Counted from the first letter of the stretch, positions 1-7,330 are shown. The stretch: 8,642 nucleotides of DNA from SpSt-28 sp036824555 (GCA_036824555.1 DAISZX010000014.1:1-8642); one strand, 5' to 3'. A program made the numbers and translations. Notes: a model not told the origin generated them from the letters alone.

Positions 1-29
1 GAATCTCCTTTTCCGATGTCAGGCTTCAT
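1..29 (-). CDS. Start of an unidentified gene, cut by the window edge
   Basis: On the minus strand an ATG lies four bases beyond the stop codon of the Lhr-like helicase and opens a frame reading MKPDIGKGDS up to the window edge. A GAGG sits 12 bases before the ATG and AAGG directly abuts it, so ribosome binding is plausible but not ideal. The tight spacing suggests co-transcription with the helicase. Ten residues are too few for identification. The G-K-G-D-S string is loosely like the N-terminal region of PduO-type cobalamin adenosyltransferases, but this is only a guess. The start is inferred from position and the lack of any in-frame stop; a non-ATG start upstream, overlapping the helicase, cannot be excluded. 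Confidence 0.42.
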
Positions 30-33
30 CCTT

Positions 34-2718
34 TTATTTTTCCTCAAGCTTTTTAACTATTTTTTGATGAAGCTTTAATAAGAGCTTTTTTCTATCTTCC
101 ATCAAAACTACATCACTCTCGCTTATAACAAATAAATTATGAGCAAATGGAGATGGAACATCTGTTAATGGTAAAAATTCGAACTCTATTTCTCCTTTCT
201 CAATTTTCTCAATTATTTTCTTCGCATTTTCAAAATCCATAAAATCTTCCAAAATTTCTCTGTAAGTCTCTTCCATCACAGGAAATCCTTTAATTTTTTT
301 CACAATCCTTATTAATCTTTCAGCACTTATTTGTTGCTTCTCTACGCTTATTTCATGACCCTTATAGTTCCTTAAGATCATTAAAGAACGGGAAGCAACG
401 TGTCTAAACTTTCTTTTTATCAATTCTGTATTTTCTATAGACTTGACCAAAAGTTCTTCAAAATTTTTTGAATTAACAAGCTTAACGAGCTCCTTAGGAT
501 CAACTCTTTTCTCTCCAACTTTCTTAATTTCCAAAAGAGAGTAGAATTTCTGCTCTATTATCTCTGGAGGAATAGTTAGAATGAATCCATTGTCGCTAAT
601 ACTAACTTTAACACTCCTCTCAATTTTTTTCATGAGTGCATAAGCAAAAGCTCTGCTCAAGGCATCGTTAACTCTTCGACCAAACAAAGTATGGAAAACT
701 ATATTCTGATTGTTTTCCTCATCTATGAAATTTTCGACTAAAATTACCTTATCGCTAGGTAATTTTTTGGCCTTAAACTTTCTGAGAAAATCTAATTCAA
801 GCTTTAAATATTCGTAAATGTTTTCAGCTACTTCCACATTCGCAAAATAATGTTTTTTAAGAAGATCTATAACTTCTCTCTTACTCCTCTTCTCTATTTC
901 CTTCATTATTTTCTCCCTAAATCTCGCTATTTCTAGTGCTAAATCAAAAGATAGTGGGAGTTGTTCTGAAAACCAACTTGGGATAGTGGGTCTTTTCTCC
1001 TTTACTGGTATAACAAAAGCTGTGCTTTTCTTAGCTTTAACAAACTCATAAGTTTTTCCACCCAAAACAAATATATCCCCTTTAGTCAACCTCTCTAAAA
1101 ATCCTTCTTCAATAAAACCAACAAATTTTCCATCTAAACTTCTAACTTTAATCTTAACTTCATCTGGTATTGTTCCTACGTTTAAAGTATAGATAACTCT
1201 TGCATACTTCCCTCTCCTTCCGAAGACCATATCCTTATCATCAAACCAAATCTTTCCATACACTTTATAATCAGATAAAGTATGATATCTTCCTGCTAGA
1301 TACTCTAAAACACGAACGAAAATCTCAAAATTTAAAGTTGAAAAGGGGTAAGCTTTTCTAACCAGCTCAAAAGCTTCTTTTACGCTCCACTTTTTTTCTA
1401 TAGCCATTCCTAATAAATGTTGAGATAGAACGTCTAGGCAATTTTTAGGCATGCTAAATTTGTCCAACCAATACTCATAGCATTTTTTGACCATCACCAA
1501 GCATTCAATCAAGTCGTCTCTATCCAGGCAAACAACTCTACCCTTAGAAATTTCTTTCAAAGAATGACCAGCTCTTCCAACCCTTTGCATCAATCTAGAA
1601 ACGCTTTTTGGAGACCCAATTTGAATTACAAGATCGATATAACCAATATCTATTCCAAGCTCTAAAGAAGTGGAGCTTATTACACACTTTAACTCACCTT
1701 TTTTTAATTTTTCCTCAACCTCAAACCTTATATCTCTGCTTATACTGGAATGATGTACTCCAGTGGTCTCGTCCAAATATTTACTTGGAAATATTTGCTT
1801 TAGGTGAAAATGAACTCTTTCTGCACCGCTTCTAGTATTAGTAAAAACCAAAGTAGTTCTATGAGTAGAAATAAGTTTATCCAAAGTTTCGTAAAGACTT
1901 TTATTAATTTCATCAGCACTACTAAAAATCAAGTCCTTCTCGGGAATTAAAACTTTGATATCTATTGGCTTTACAAACCTGGCATCGATGATGTAACATT
2001 CTCTCGGTCTTCCATTTTCTATCCCAACCAAAAATTTAGCAGCTTCCTCTAAAGGCTCTATAGTTGCACCCATTCCTATTCTCTGAATTCTTCTACCTAC
2101 AAAATGCTCTAACCTCTCTAAGCTTAAACTAAGATGAACGCCCCTTTTAGAACTAACCAACTCATGAATTTCATCAATTATAACCCATCTAACTCCATTC
2201 AATTTTTCCTTGAACTTTCTCGTCGCAAGCAAAATAGCTATCGTTTCCGGGGTTGTAATTAATATGTGTGGTGGCTTTAAGAGTTGTTTTTGCTTCTCAC
2301 TAGGCAAGGTATCTCCCGTTCTAATCGCTACTCTAACTTCTTGCAAGTCAATATTAAATTCATCTTTTGCAATCTTTGGAATTTCAGTTAATGGTACTAA
2401 GAGATTCCTTCTAATATCATTATCAAGAGCCCTTAATGGAGAAATATAAATGCAGTAAACTTTATCTTCTAGTCTATTCTCCTCAGCCAAAGAAAATAAT
2501 TCGTCGATAATGGCGCAAAAAGCTGCTAATGTTTTTCCACTTCCGGTAGGTGCAGTAATCAATATATTCTTCCCCTTCTTTATTAAAGGAATAGAGTATT
2601 GTTGTGGTAGAGTTAGCTTTTTAAATTTTCTTTTAATCCAAACAGCTAGATATGGCTTCAACTCTTTCAATATTTTTTCATTATTCCTTTCTTTTACAAC
2701 TTTTATCTTTCTTATCAT
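34..2718 (-). CDS. lhr: Lhr-like superfamily 2 ATP-dependent helicase (Lhr core)
   Basis: This 894-residue protein is a 3'-to-5' SF2 helicase of the Lhr family, expected to act on DNA or DNA/RNA hybrids in repair or RNA metabolism in the cytoplasm. Seen directly: Walker A APTGSGKT (56-63), motif II DEIH (182-185), motif III region IGMGATIEP (214-222), motif IV around LVFTNTRSGAERV (290-302), motif V ISSTSLELGIDIG (347-359) and motif VI QRVGRAGHS (378-386). A winged-helix and Lhr-specific C-terminal region follows, with FHTLFGRRVNDALSRAFAYA (675-694) and the family signature PSPFAHN (855-861). The length matches the archaeal Lhr core of roughly 850-900 residues, so it appears complete. Motif III has Gly where Ser of the usual SAT triad stands. 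The ATG start places the N terminus a little before the first helicase motif, as expected. It lies 33 bases after the second platform gene and probably has its own promoter. I cannot tell aLhr1 from aLhr2 by eye. Confidence 0.95.
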   Translation of the reverse strand: MIRKIKVVKERNNEKILKELKPYLAVWIKRKFKKLTLPQQYSIPLIKKGKNILITAPTGSGKTLAAFCAIIDELFSLAEENRLEDKVYCIYISPLRALDNDIRRNLLVPLTEIPKIAKDEFNIDLQEVRVAIRTGDTLPSEKQKQLLKPPHILITTPETIAILLATRKFKEKLNGVRWVIIDEIHELVSSKRGVHLSLSLERLEHFVGRRIQRIGMGATIEPLEEAAKFLVGIENGRPRECYIIDARFVKPIDIKVLIPEKDLIFSSADEINKSLYETLDKLISTHRTTLVFTNTRSGAERVHFHLKQIFPSKYLDETTGVHHSSISRDIRFEVEEKLKKGELKCVISSTSLELGIDIGYIDLVIQIGSPKSVSRLMQRVGRAGHSLKEISKGRVVCLDRDDLIECLVMVKKCYEYWLDKFSMPKNCLDVLSQHLLGMAIEKKWSVKEAFELVRKAYPFSTLNFEIFVRVLEYLAGRYHTLSDYKVYGKIWFDDKDMVFGRRGKYARVIYTLNVGTIPDEVKIKVRSLDGKFVGFIEEGFLERLTKGDIFVLGGKTYEFVKAKKSTAFVIPVKEKRPTIPSWFSEQLPLSFDLALEIARFREKIMKEIEKRSKREVIDLLKKHYFANVEVAENIYEYLKLELDFLRKFKAKKLPSDKVILVENFIDEENNQNIVFHTLFGRRVNDALSRAFAYALMKKIERSVKVSISDNGFILTIPPEIIEQKFYSLLEIKKVGEKRVDPKELVKLVNSKNFEELLVKSIENTELIKRKFRHVASRSLMILRNYKGHEISVEKQQISAERLIRIVKKIKGFPVMEETYREILEDFMDFENAKKIIEKIEKGEIEFEFLPLTDVPSPFAHNLFVISESDVVLMEDRKKLLLKLHQKIVKKLEEK

Positions 2719-2744
2719 AATTGAATTTTTTATTCTAATTAGGC

Positions 2745-2756
2745 TAAATACTTAAA
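2745..2756 (-). promoter_or_regulatory. Possible TATA box for the Lhr-like helicase
   Basis: Read on the minus strand this is TTTAAGTATTTA, overlapping the stop codon of the preceding membrane-protein gene. Its centre lies about 32 bases before the helicase ATG, which would give a transcript with a leader of only a few bases. No strong Shine-Dalgarno sequence lies between it and the start, which fits near-leaderless initiation. AT-rich spacers produce such matches by chance, so this is tentative. Confidence 0.3.
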
Positions 2757-3591
2757 CCGCCGCTAGCATGAAAACTAAACCACCAATAAAACTCATGAAA
2801 AAGCTATGTTTTATGCCAGCTAAAAGTCTACCCTCTCCAAGTTTTCCAACAGCTAGCCCAGAAAGTATTCCCTGAATTATTATTAAGTCTCTAAAAAGAT
2901 CTTTGAAAAAAGACCCTAAGTCAGTTGGTTGCTGATTTCCAACAGTTGAAATAGCAACGTTGCTAGCTTGAGATAAGCCTGGGAGTAAGAATCTCTCTAT
3001 TCCAATAATTACTCCTAGGAATACAAAGAAAATTATGTATCCTGTAACTATTTGTGCTTGTAAGTAGTTTACTCTTTCCTTTCTCAATCTATCGATCTCG
3101 ATCGCAACGTTAGATAAAGACTGAAATGTATCAGCTATGTTTCCGCCAAACTTATGAGCTTCCACAACAGAAGCAACTATTCTAGAAATCATTTTGGATT
3201 TAACTTCCTTACCAAAAGTTAGAAGAACATCGTCTATCGGTATTCCCCATTCTAGTCTAGCTGCAATTTTTCTTATATATGGAGTTAATTCCTTATAATC
3301 GTTTTTTGCTACAGATTTGAAAGCAAGCGGCAAAGTTAAGCCGCCTCTTACAGCCTCTACAAAATCTCTAAGAAAAATTGGAAAGTATTCTTCTATATGC
3401 TTTAGCCTTGTGTATTCTTTGTAATAATAGAGGAGTAAGGGAAAGGCAAGCGCGAAAATCGAGAGAAATGTTATTAGCGTAGATATTAACTTTAGCTCCT
3501 CGATCTTTGCTATTATCGTAAAATTTAAGTAGAGAAGAAGTGAAATAAAAATCGCGTCAATTGCTATTAAAAATATAAAACTTTTCTCCAT
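2752..3591 (-). CDS. Type IV pilus/secretion platform protein, T2SSF domain (TadC-like, second of pair)
   Basis: This 279-residue inner-membrane protein carries one type II secretion F (T2SSF) domain. Such proteins form the membrane platform on which the assembly ATPase works to polymerise pilin-like subunits. Seen: two N-terminal hydrophobic segments (about 4-24 and 35-56), a cytoplasmic T2SSF region (about 64-172) with FLRDFVEAVRGGLTLPLAF (73-91) and the family pattern EAHKFGGNIADTF (144-156), then membrane segments at about 180-200, 232-250 and 258-278. It resembles the C-terminal half of the fused archaeal ArlJ/PilC-type proteins but stands alone. Its ATG overlaps the stop of the upstream platform gene by one base (TAATG) and is preceded by GGAGGT, so the start is well supported and translation is likely coupled. 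With its neighbour it probably forms a heteromeric TadB/TadC-like platform. What it assembles is not shown here. Confidence 0.88.
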   Translation of the reverse strand: MEKSFIFLIAIDAIFISLLLYLNFTIIAKIEELKLISTLITFLSIFALAFPLLLYYYKEYTRLKHIEEYFPIFLRDFVEAVRGGLTLPLAFKSVAKNDYKELTPYIRKIAARLEWGIPIDDVLLTFGKEVKSKMISRIVASVVEAHKFGGNIADTFQSLSNVAIEIDRLRKERVNYLQAQIVTGYIIFFVFLGVIIGIERFLLPGLSQASNVAISTVGNQQPTDLGSFFKDLFRDLIIIQGILSGLAVGKLGEGRLLAGIKHSFFMSFIGGLVFMLAAV

Positions 3592-4466
3592 TACATCTCA
3601 ACCTCCATTGAGAAGAGGAAGAGTATAAAGCCTATGTTCAAGGCTGGAACTAAAACGTAAGTACCTAGCCACGCTAAATCTTTTATAGTCCACCCACCAA
3701 TAGTTGGCTGGATCATATTCATGATGGCCAACATAGCAACGAGAAAAAGCGGTGCAGATATTACAATTCCTGTATAGAGCTCTGAAAGCATATCTAGCGT
3801 TCTAATATACCTTTCTCTCCTTTTCCTATAGTCAAAAAGCGTTTGCTCGCCTACAGTCTTCAAATAAAGCTTTATGTTTCCTCCGCTTTCCGTTGTTGTT
3901 ACAAAACCCATTAATAGCTGTTGCAATTCGTCTGAAGGACACCTCATCGCAACTTCTTTTATTGCCGTTAGAGGATCCAAACCAAATTGTTCAATATTTC
4001 TAACAATCTTACCAAATTCCTTCGAAATTTCGCCATACTCTTCAAAGCTTGAAATCAACTTGAACATTTGATAAGGTGGCAAGCCAGCTTCTACTAATGC
4101 TCCCATGTGAATGACAACGAATGGTAAATTAACTTCAATGTTTCTTTTTCTTGCAGAAACCCTTTGAATTGGATAAAAATAGGCAACAAAGAAAATTAGA
4201 ACTGAAGAAAGCAAAGCAGCAAAAAAGGAATAGAAAATAGCAACAATGACCTCTCTCTGGAATATTGTGAATACTATGAAGGAAAAGATGAGAACGTAGA
4301 TGAATGTCAAGAGGGAAAATAGCAACATCAAGCTTGCATAAGCAATAAAAGGCATCTTTATGTCTGCTTTTTGAAGAGAATCTTTTAGCGGGGCAAACAA
4401 TTTTTCGTTCTTTTCAATTAGCCGTCCAAAAATTTTTGTTGCAATAGCTGTTAAACCTAATCCCAT
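3591..4466 (-). CDS. Type IV pilus/secretion platform protein, T2SSF domain (TadB-like, first of pair)
   Basis: This 291-residue membrane protein has a single T2SSF domain and is the partner of the platform protein encoded just downstream. Seen: a polar N terminus of about 38 residues, two long hydrophobic segments (about 39-69 and 73-98), a cytoplasmic T2SSF region (about 105-225) with LVEAGLPPYQMFKLIS (124-139) and ESGGNIKLYLKTV (193-205), and two further membrane segments (about 233-252 and 268-287). The EAGLPP and ESGGNI patterns are characteristic of archaeal T2SSF proteins. The ATG lies four bases after the stop of the ATPase gene and the stop overlaps the next start, so the three are one operon. 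No convincing Shine-Dalgarno precedes this ATG, so the start is chosen on spacing and on the family's N-terminal length. The order ATPase, F, F recalls bacterial tadA-tadB-tadC rather than the archaellum arlI-arlJ pair. Confidence 0.87.
   Translation of the reverse strand: MGLGLTAIATKIFGRLIEKNEKLFAPLKDSLQKADIKMPFIAYASLMLLFSLLTFIYVLIFSFIVFTIFQREVIVAIFYSFFAALLSSVLIFFVAYFYPIQRVSARKRNIEVNLPFVVIHMGALVEAGLPPYQMFKLISSFEEYGEISKEFGKIVRNIEQFGLDPLTAIKEVAMRCPSDELQQLLMGFVTTTESGGNIKLYLKTVGEQTLFDYRKRRERYIRTLDMLSELYTGIVISAPLFLVAMLAIMNMIQPTIGGWTIKDLAWLGTYVLVPALNIGFILFLFSMEVEM
3597..3606 (-). promoter_or_regulatory. Strong Shine-Dalgarno site of the second platform gene
   Basis: On the minus strand GGAGGTTGAG lies inside the last codons of the upstream platform gene. 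The GGAGGT core ends nine bases before the ATG of the next gene. It is complementary to the archaeal 16S rRNA 3' end. It fixes the start at 3591 and, with the TAATG overlap, indicates translational coupling that would keep the two platform proteins in balance. Confidence 0.7.
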
Positions 4467-4470
4467 ACAA

Positions 4471-6213
4471 TTATTTTGCTTCTTCTTTCATAAGTTTTAT
4501 TCCAAGCAAAGAAAGTATAGGATAATACCTCTTCTTTGGTTTTTCCTCTATTCTTACTTCTACCTTTTTCTTCTCCCTCTCTTCAATCTTAATTTCTCCA
4601 ACAATGCTTGCAAACTTCTCAGGATTTTTATAGTATTCGTTAATATACTGTGTAACCTGAAGGTAGTCCTTTATGCCTTGAGAACGAAGCCATGACAAGA
4701 ATTTTTTCTTCCTCTCTATATCTTCTAAAACATCTTCATATCTTATTCCAAGATAGCTTGCTATCTTTTTAAGCCTCATGCTCTCCCCAACTCTCTCAAA
4801 TGTATCGGTAGCGGGATTCCATCTATAAACACAAATTGTCTTCACATTCCCATTCTCATCAACTCCAACAACCTCTTCTATCTCCTTAACTCTTCTGGAC
4901 GAACCTCCTTTTTCTTTCGCAAACGTCATAACTATTATAGCATCCAACCCCTCCATTAAAACTGGTGGTAATTCTATTGGAGGGGAAATCAATCTTTTTA
5001 CCACATCAGCTGCGGAACCAGCGTGAAATGTGCTTAGGGAAGCGTGACCAGATGCTATTCCTTGAAATAGTACATAAGCCTCTTTACCTCTAACCTCTCC
5101 AACAATTACATAATCTGGATTTTGTCTAAAAGCTTCTTTTAGCAAGTCGAAAAGGCTAACGCTCCCATACCTCTCCCCACTTGGTAAAGGAATTCCAAAG
5201 CCAGGCCTTGCTAACCCTGGAACCCAATGCTCATGAGTCAGTCTTAATTCTCGCGTATCTTCGATTGAAACAATCTTTGCTTCCGGTTTTATAAACATAC
5301 ATATCGAATTCAAGAAAGACGTTTTACCAGTTGCTGTACCACCAACTACAAGCAATGAAGCTCTATGTTCCAATAAATACCATATATAAGCCATGATTTC
5401 TTCGTTAGCGGTTTTAAGCTCTATTTGATCTATTGGAGAAAAAGGTTTTTCAGTGAATTTTCTTATTGTAAAAGTTCCTCCTCTCGTGGCTACGTCGCTA
5501 GCAATTGTCGCGGCAACTCTGCTTCCATCGGGCAAGCTTGCATCTAGAATTGGCTCTGCATAGCTAACATACCTTCCACATCTTTCAGCTAGCTTTACTA
5601 TAAATTTACGGAGGTCCTCTGAATTATTAAAAACAACATTAGTTTTTAATGGGCCGTACTTTCTATGAACTACATAAATAGGAATGTTTACCCCGTCACA
5701 ACTTATGTCTTCTATATAAGGATCGTTCAAAATCGTGTGTATTTCGTTGTATCCGACAAAATTTCTATATATATGGTACATTATTTTAAGGTAAGAGCCG
5801 GCTGAGAGCTTAATTCCCAAATCTTTTATTATTTTATCTACACTCTGCTTAACATACTCTATAGCTTTACCTTCCTCCTTTATTTCTCCAAAACTAACAT
5901 CAACCATTTCTATCAAAGCTTGAGAAATCTTCTCCAGAATTTTTCTTTCCTCTTCATTTAGTTCTGGCTCTATTACATTGTAGATTAGCATTTTCTGAGA
6001 ACTATCCCATTTAATGTTAACATAAGAAAACGGCTCTATTACAGGATAAGTTATATCTATGCTTGCTAAATCTTTTACGCTTGGAAGCTCTTGTATTGTA
6101 GAAATTTTTTTAATGAAAAATCCTGGCAAATCTATCTTTTTTTCCTCAGAAACACTTTTTAACCTCCTATAACCAGCACCCTTTAGAGATTTTATTCTCT
6201 CAATTAAACTCAT
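4471..6213 (-). CDS. Type IV pilus/secretion assembly ATPase (TadA/GspE/VirB11 family)
   Basis: This 580-residue cytoplasmic ATPase powers assembly or secretion through the two membrane platform proteins encoded directly after it. Seen: an archaeal N-terminal extension (1-140), an N-terminal domain with LNDPYIEDISCDGVNIPIYV (162-181), Walker A GGTATGKTS (291-299), an Asp box around VSIEDTREL (315-323), Walker B in PDYVIVGEVRG (366-376) and the His box GHASLSTFHAG (389-399). All the elements needed for hexameric secretion ATPase activity are present, so it should be active. After the ATPase core comes a tail rich in Lys and Glu (about 540-561), then a short hydrophobic patch YYPILSLLGIKLM (563-575). 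The Walker A spelling GGTATGKT and the overall length fit archaeal pilus-type ATPases. Archaellum ArlI is a relative, but no other arl gene is seen. The ATG lies 26 bases after eS26, and a weak TATA-like stretch in that gap may give a second promoter. Confidence 0.93.
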   Translation of the reverse strand: MSLIERIKSLKGAGYRRLKSVSEEKKIDLPGFFIKKISTIQELPSVKDLASIDITYPVIEPFSYVNIKWDSSQKMLIYNVIEPELNEEERKILEKISQALIEMVDVSFGEIKEEGKAIEYVKQSVDKIIKDLGIKLSAGSYLKIMYHIYRNFVGYNEIHTILNDPYIEDISCDGVNIPIYVVHRKYGPLKTNVVFNNSEDLRKFIVKLAERCGRYVSYAEPILDASLPDGSRVAATIASDVATRGGTFTIRKFTEKPFSPIDQIELKTANEEIMAYIWYLLEHRASLLVVGGTATGKTSFLNSICMFIKPEAKIVSIEDTRELRLTHEHWVPGLARPGFGIPLPSGERYGSVSLFDLLKEAFRQNPDYVIVGEVRGKEAYVLFQGIASGHASLSTFHAGSAADVVKRLISPPIELPPVLMEGLDAIIVMTFAKEKGGSSRRVKEIEEVVGVDENGNVKTICVYRWNPATDTFERVGESMRLKKIASYLGIRYEDVLEDIERKKKFLSWLRSQGIKDYLQVTQYINEYYKNPEKFASIVGEIKIEEREKKKVEVRIEEKPKKRYYPILSLLGIKLMKEEAK

Positions 6214-6231
6214 ATTTTTAATTGTAGCTTT

Positions 6232-6239
6232 AATTTAAG
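6232..6239 (-). promoter_or_regulatory. Possible weak TATA box for the pilus motor operon
   Basis: The 26-base gap between eS26 and the ATPase gene reads, on the minus strand, CTTAAATT followed by AAGCTACAATTAAAAAT and the ATG. The TATA-like octamer is centred about 22 bases before the start, slightly close for a leaderless transcript. No T-run terminator is seen after eS26, so read-through from the eS26 promoter is equally possible. Confidence 0.22.
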
Positions 6240-6524
6240 TCATATTTCTCTATGCTTCTTCCTAACGCTTTTGCCAGGTTGTGCAATTCCTCTAAATCTT
6301 GCACAACTAGGGCAAACATAATACTTTCTTTTAAATGTGTGAAAGTACTTAGGGTCTATCTGCTTTTTCAAAGTCGGGTCGTTTATTGAAAATCCCCTTG
6401 TAATAACAAAACTCTTATACCTTGGTAGTCTTCTTCCGCAAAATGTACACTCTACAACAGACTCGCTTCCTCTTGAATGCGTATGTTCATACTTCCTTTT
6501 GTATGGTGCTTCGCTTACCGGCAT
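6240..6524 (-). CDS. rps26e: Small-subunit ribosomal protein eS26
   Basis: This 94-residue basic zinc-ribbon protein is eS26, a component of the platform region of the small ribosomal subunit near the mRNA exit, shared by eukaryotes and part of the archaea. Seen: a zinc-binding pair C26-x-x-C29 in VVECTFCGRRLP, a second pair C71-x-x-C74 in KYYVCPSCARFRGI, and a basic tail KSVRKKHREI. Spacing between the pairs and the YYxCxxCAxxxGI signature match the family (human eS26 has CxxC pairs at 23/26 and 74/77). The first 20 residues, with MPVSEAPYKRKYEHTH, differ from the usual Lys/Arg/Gly-rich start. The ATG is supported by a TATA-like box at a leaderless distance. The presence of eS26 is a lineage hint towards TACK archaea. 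Its position 26 bases before a pilus ATPase is probably incidental, but the genes may share a transcript. Confidence 0.85.
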   Translation of the reverse strand: MPVSEAPYKRKYEHTHSRGSESVVECTFCGRRLPRYKSFVITRGFSINDPTLKKQIDPKYFHTFKRKYYVCPSCARFRGIAQPGKSVRKKHREI

Positions 6525-6543
6525 ACCAATCTATAATGTTTTT

Positions 6544-6553
6544 AAGTTTAAAT
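6544..6553 (-). promoter_or_regulatory. TATA box of the eS26 gene
   Basis: Read on the minus strand this is TTTAAACTTA, centred about 25 bases before the eS26 ATG and overlapping the stop codon of the DUF72 gene. This is the distance expected for a leaderless archaeal transcript, and no Shine-Dalgarno sequence lies between it and the start. A highly expressed ribosomal gene should have its own promoter, which supports the call. Confidence 0.5.
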
Positions 6554-7330
6554 GTTAATAAACTTCCTTAAATTAGAAAGTATTTCGCTCTCTAATTTTC
6601 TAGCTTTACTTTCTCCTATGCTTTTACCCTTAAACAAAGCAAGCATTTGTTGAGCATTTAAAAGCATGTTGTGATTATTGTTGAAATAAACGTAAACTTT
6701 GGAAGGCTTAACACTCAAAATTTTTTCCTTTATTTCTTTGAGTTCAGAAGTTGTATAATAATGAGAGTACCATGCTGTTCTTCCATGCATCCTTAAATAA
6801 ACAATACCATTTGTACAATAGATCTCTCTTGGGAAATTCTCAAAATCTGGAGCATCTATACTTACTAAAGTCAAACCAAGATTTTTAGCCCAAGTTACCC
6901 AGCTCTTATTAAACCAATCTAGATTTCTCCACTCTAGGGCAAACTTTTCCTCGAGTTTAGTTTTCTTGTAAAAAGCTTCTATTCTCTCTGCAGATTTTGG
7001 AGTAAGAATTGGCGGCAACTGAAACAAAAAGAAGTCTATCTTTTCTTTTAAAGGTTCGAACAGTTTTTCAAATTTTTTCCATGTTTGAAATGCTTTCTCA
7101 CTAAATTTAAAAACATGTGTAATTAATCTACTTACTTTTATTGACCATCTGAAATCTTTCAAGCTTTCTGTCTTTTTTGCCCAAGATTTTACTTGGTTTG
7201 GAAAAGGAAATCTGTAAAAGCTCGCATTAAGCTCAATCGAATTCAATCCGGAATTCTCCAAATACCAATCCAGACTTTGGTCCTCATTCCAACCATATTG
7301 CCAGCCGCTTGTTCCAACATAAATCTTCAT
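6548..7330 (-). CDS. DUF72 (YecE-like) TIM-barrel protein
   Basis: This 260-residue soluble protein belongs to the DUF72/YecE family, a widespread TIM-barrel fold of unproven function. Seen: the N-terminal signature YVGTSGWQYG (4-13), IELNASFYRFP (32-42), FQLPP (103-107), ALEWRN (131-136), YLRMHGR (178-184) and VYVYFNNNHNMLLNAQQM (212-229), all in the family's usual order. The length of about 240-280 residues is normal, and the conserved acidic and aromatic residues are kept, so it looks intact. There is no signal peptide or membrane segment. The ATG gives the canonical short start MKIYVGTSGW. It is transcribed away from FEN-1 across 33 bases. The eS26 gene follows after 23 bases but has its own apparent promoter. 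The neighbours do not reveal its substrate. Confidence 0.92.
   Translation of the reverse strand: MKIYVGTSGWQYGWNEDQSLDWYLENSGLNSIELNASFYRFPFPNQVKSWAKKTESLKDFRWSIKVSRLITHVFKFSEKAFQTWKKFEKLFEPLKEKIDFFLFQLPPILTPKSAERIEAFYKKTKLEEKFALEWRNLDWFNKSWVTWAKNLGLTLVSIDAPDFENFPREIYCTNGIVYLRMHGRTAWYSHYYTTSELKEIKEKILSVKPSKVYVYFNNNHNMLLNAQQMLALFKGKSIGESKARKLESEILSNLRKFINI

Noticed and set aside
1608..2755. Three plus-strand open frames of 75-81 codons inside the helicase gene
   Set aside because: They lie antisense to a fully conserved helicase, show no recognisable motifs, and the composition of their translations follows from the opposite strand.
3874..4071. Plus-strand open frame of 65 codons inside the first platform gene
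   Set aside because: It is antisense to the conserved T2SSF domain and has no domain-like content or promoter.
2752..6213. Archaellum motor (ArlI/ArlJ)
   Set aside because: The F protein is split in two rather than fused, and none of arlB, arlC/D/E, arlF, arlG or arlH is present nearby, so a pilus/Tad-like assignment is safer.
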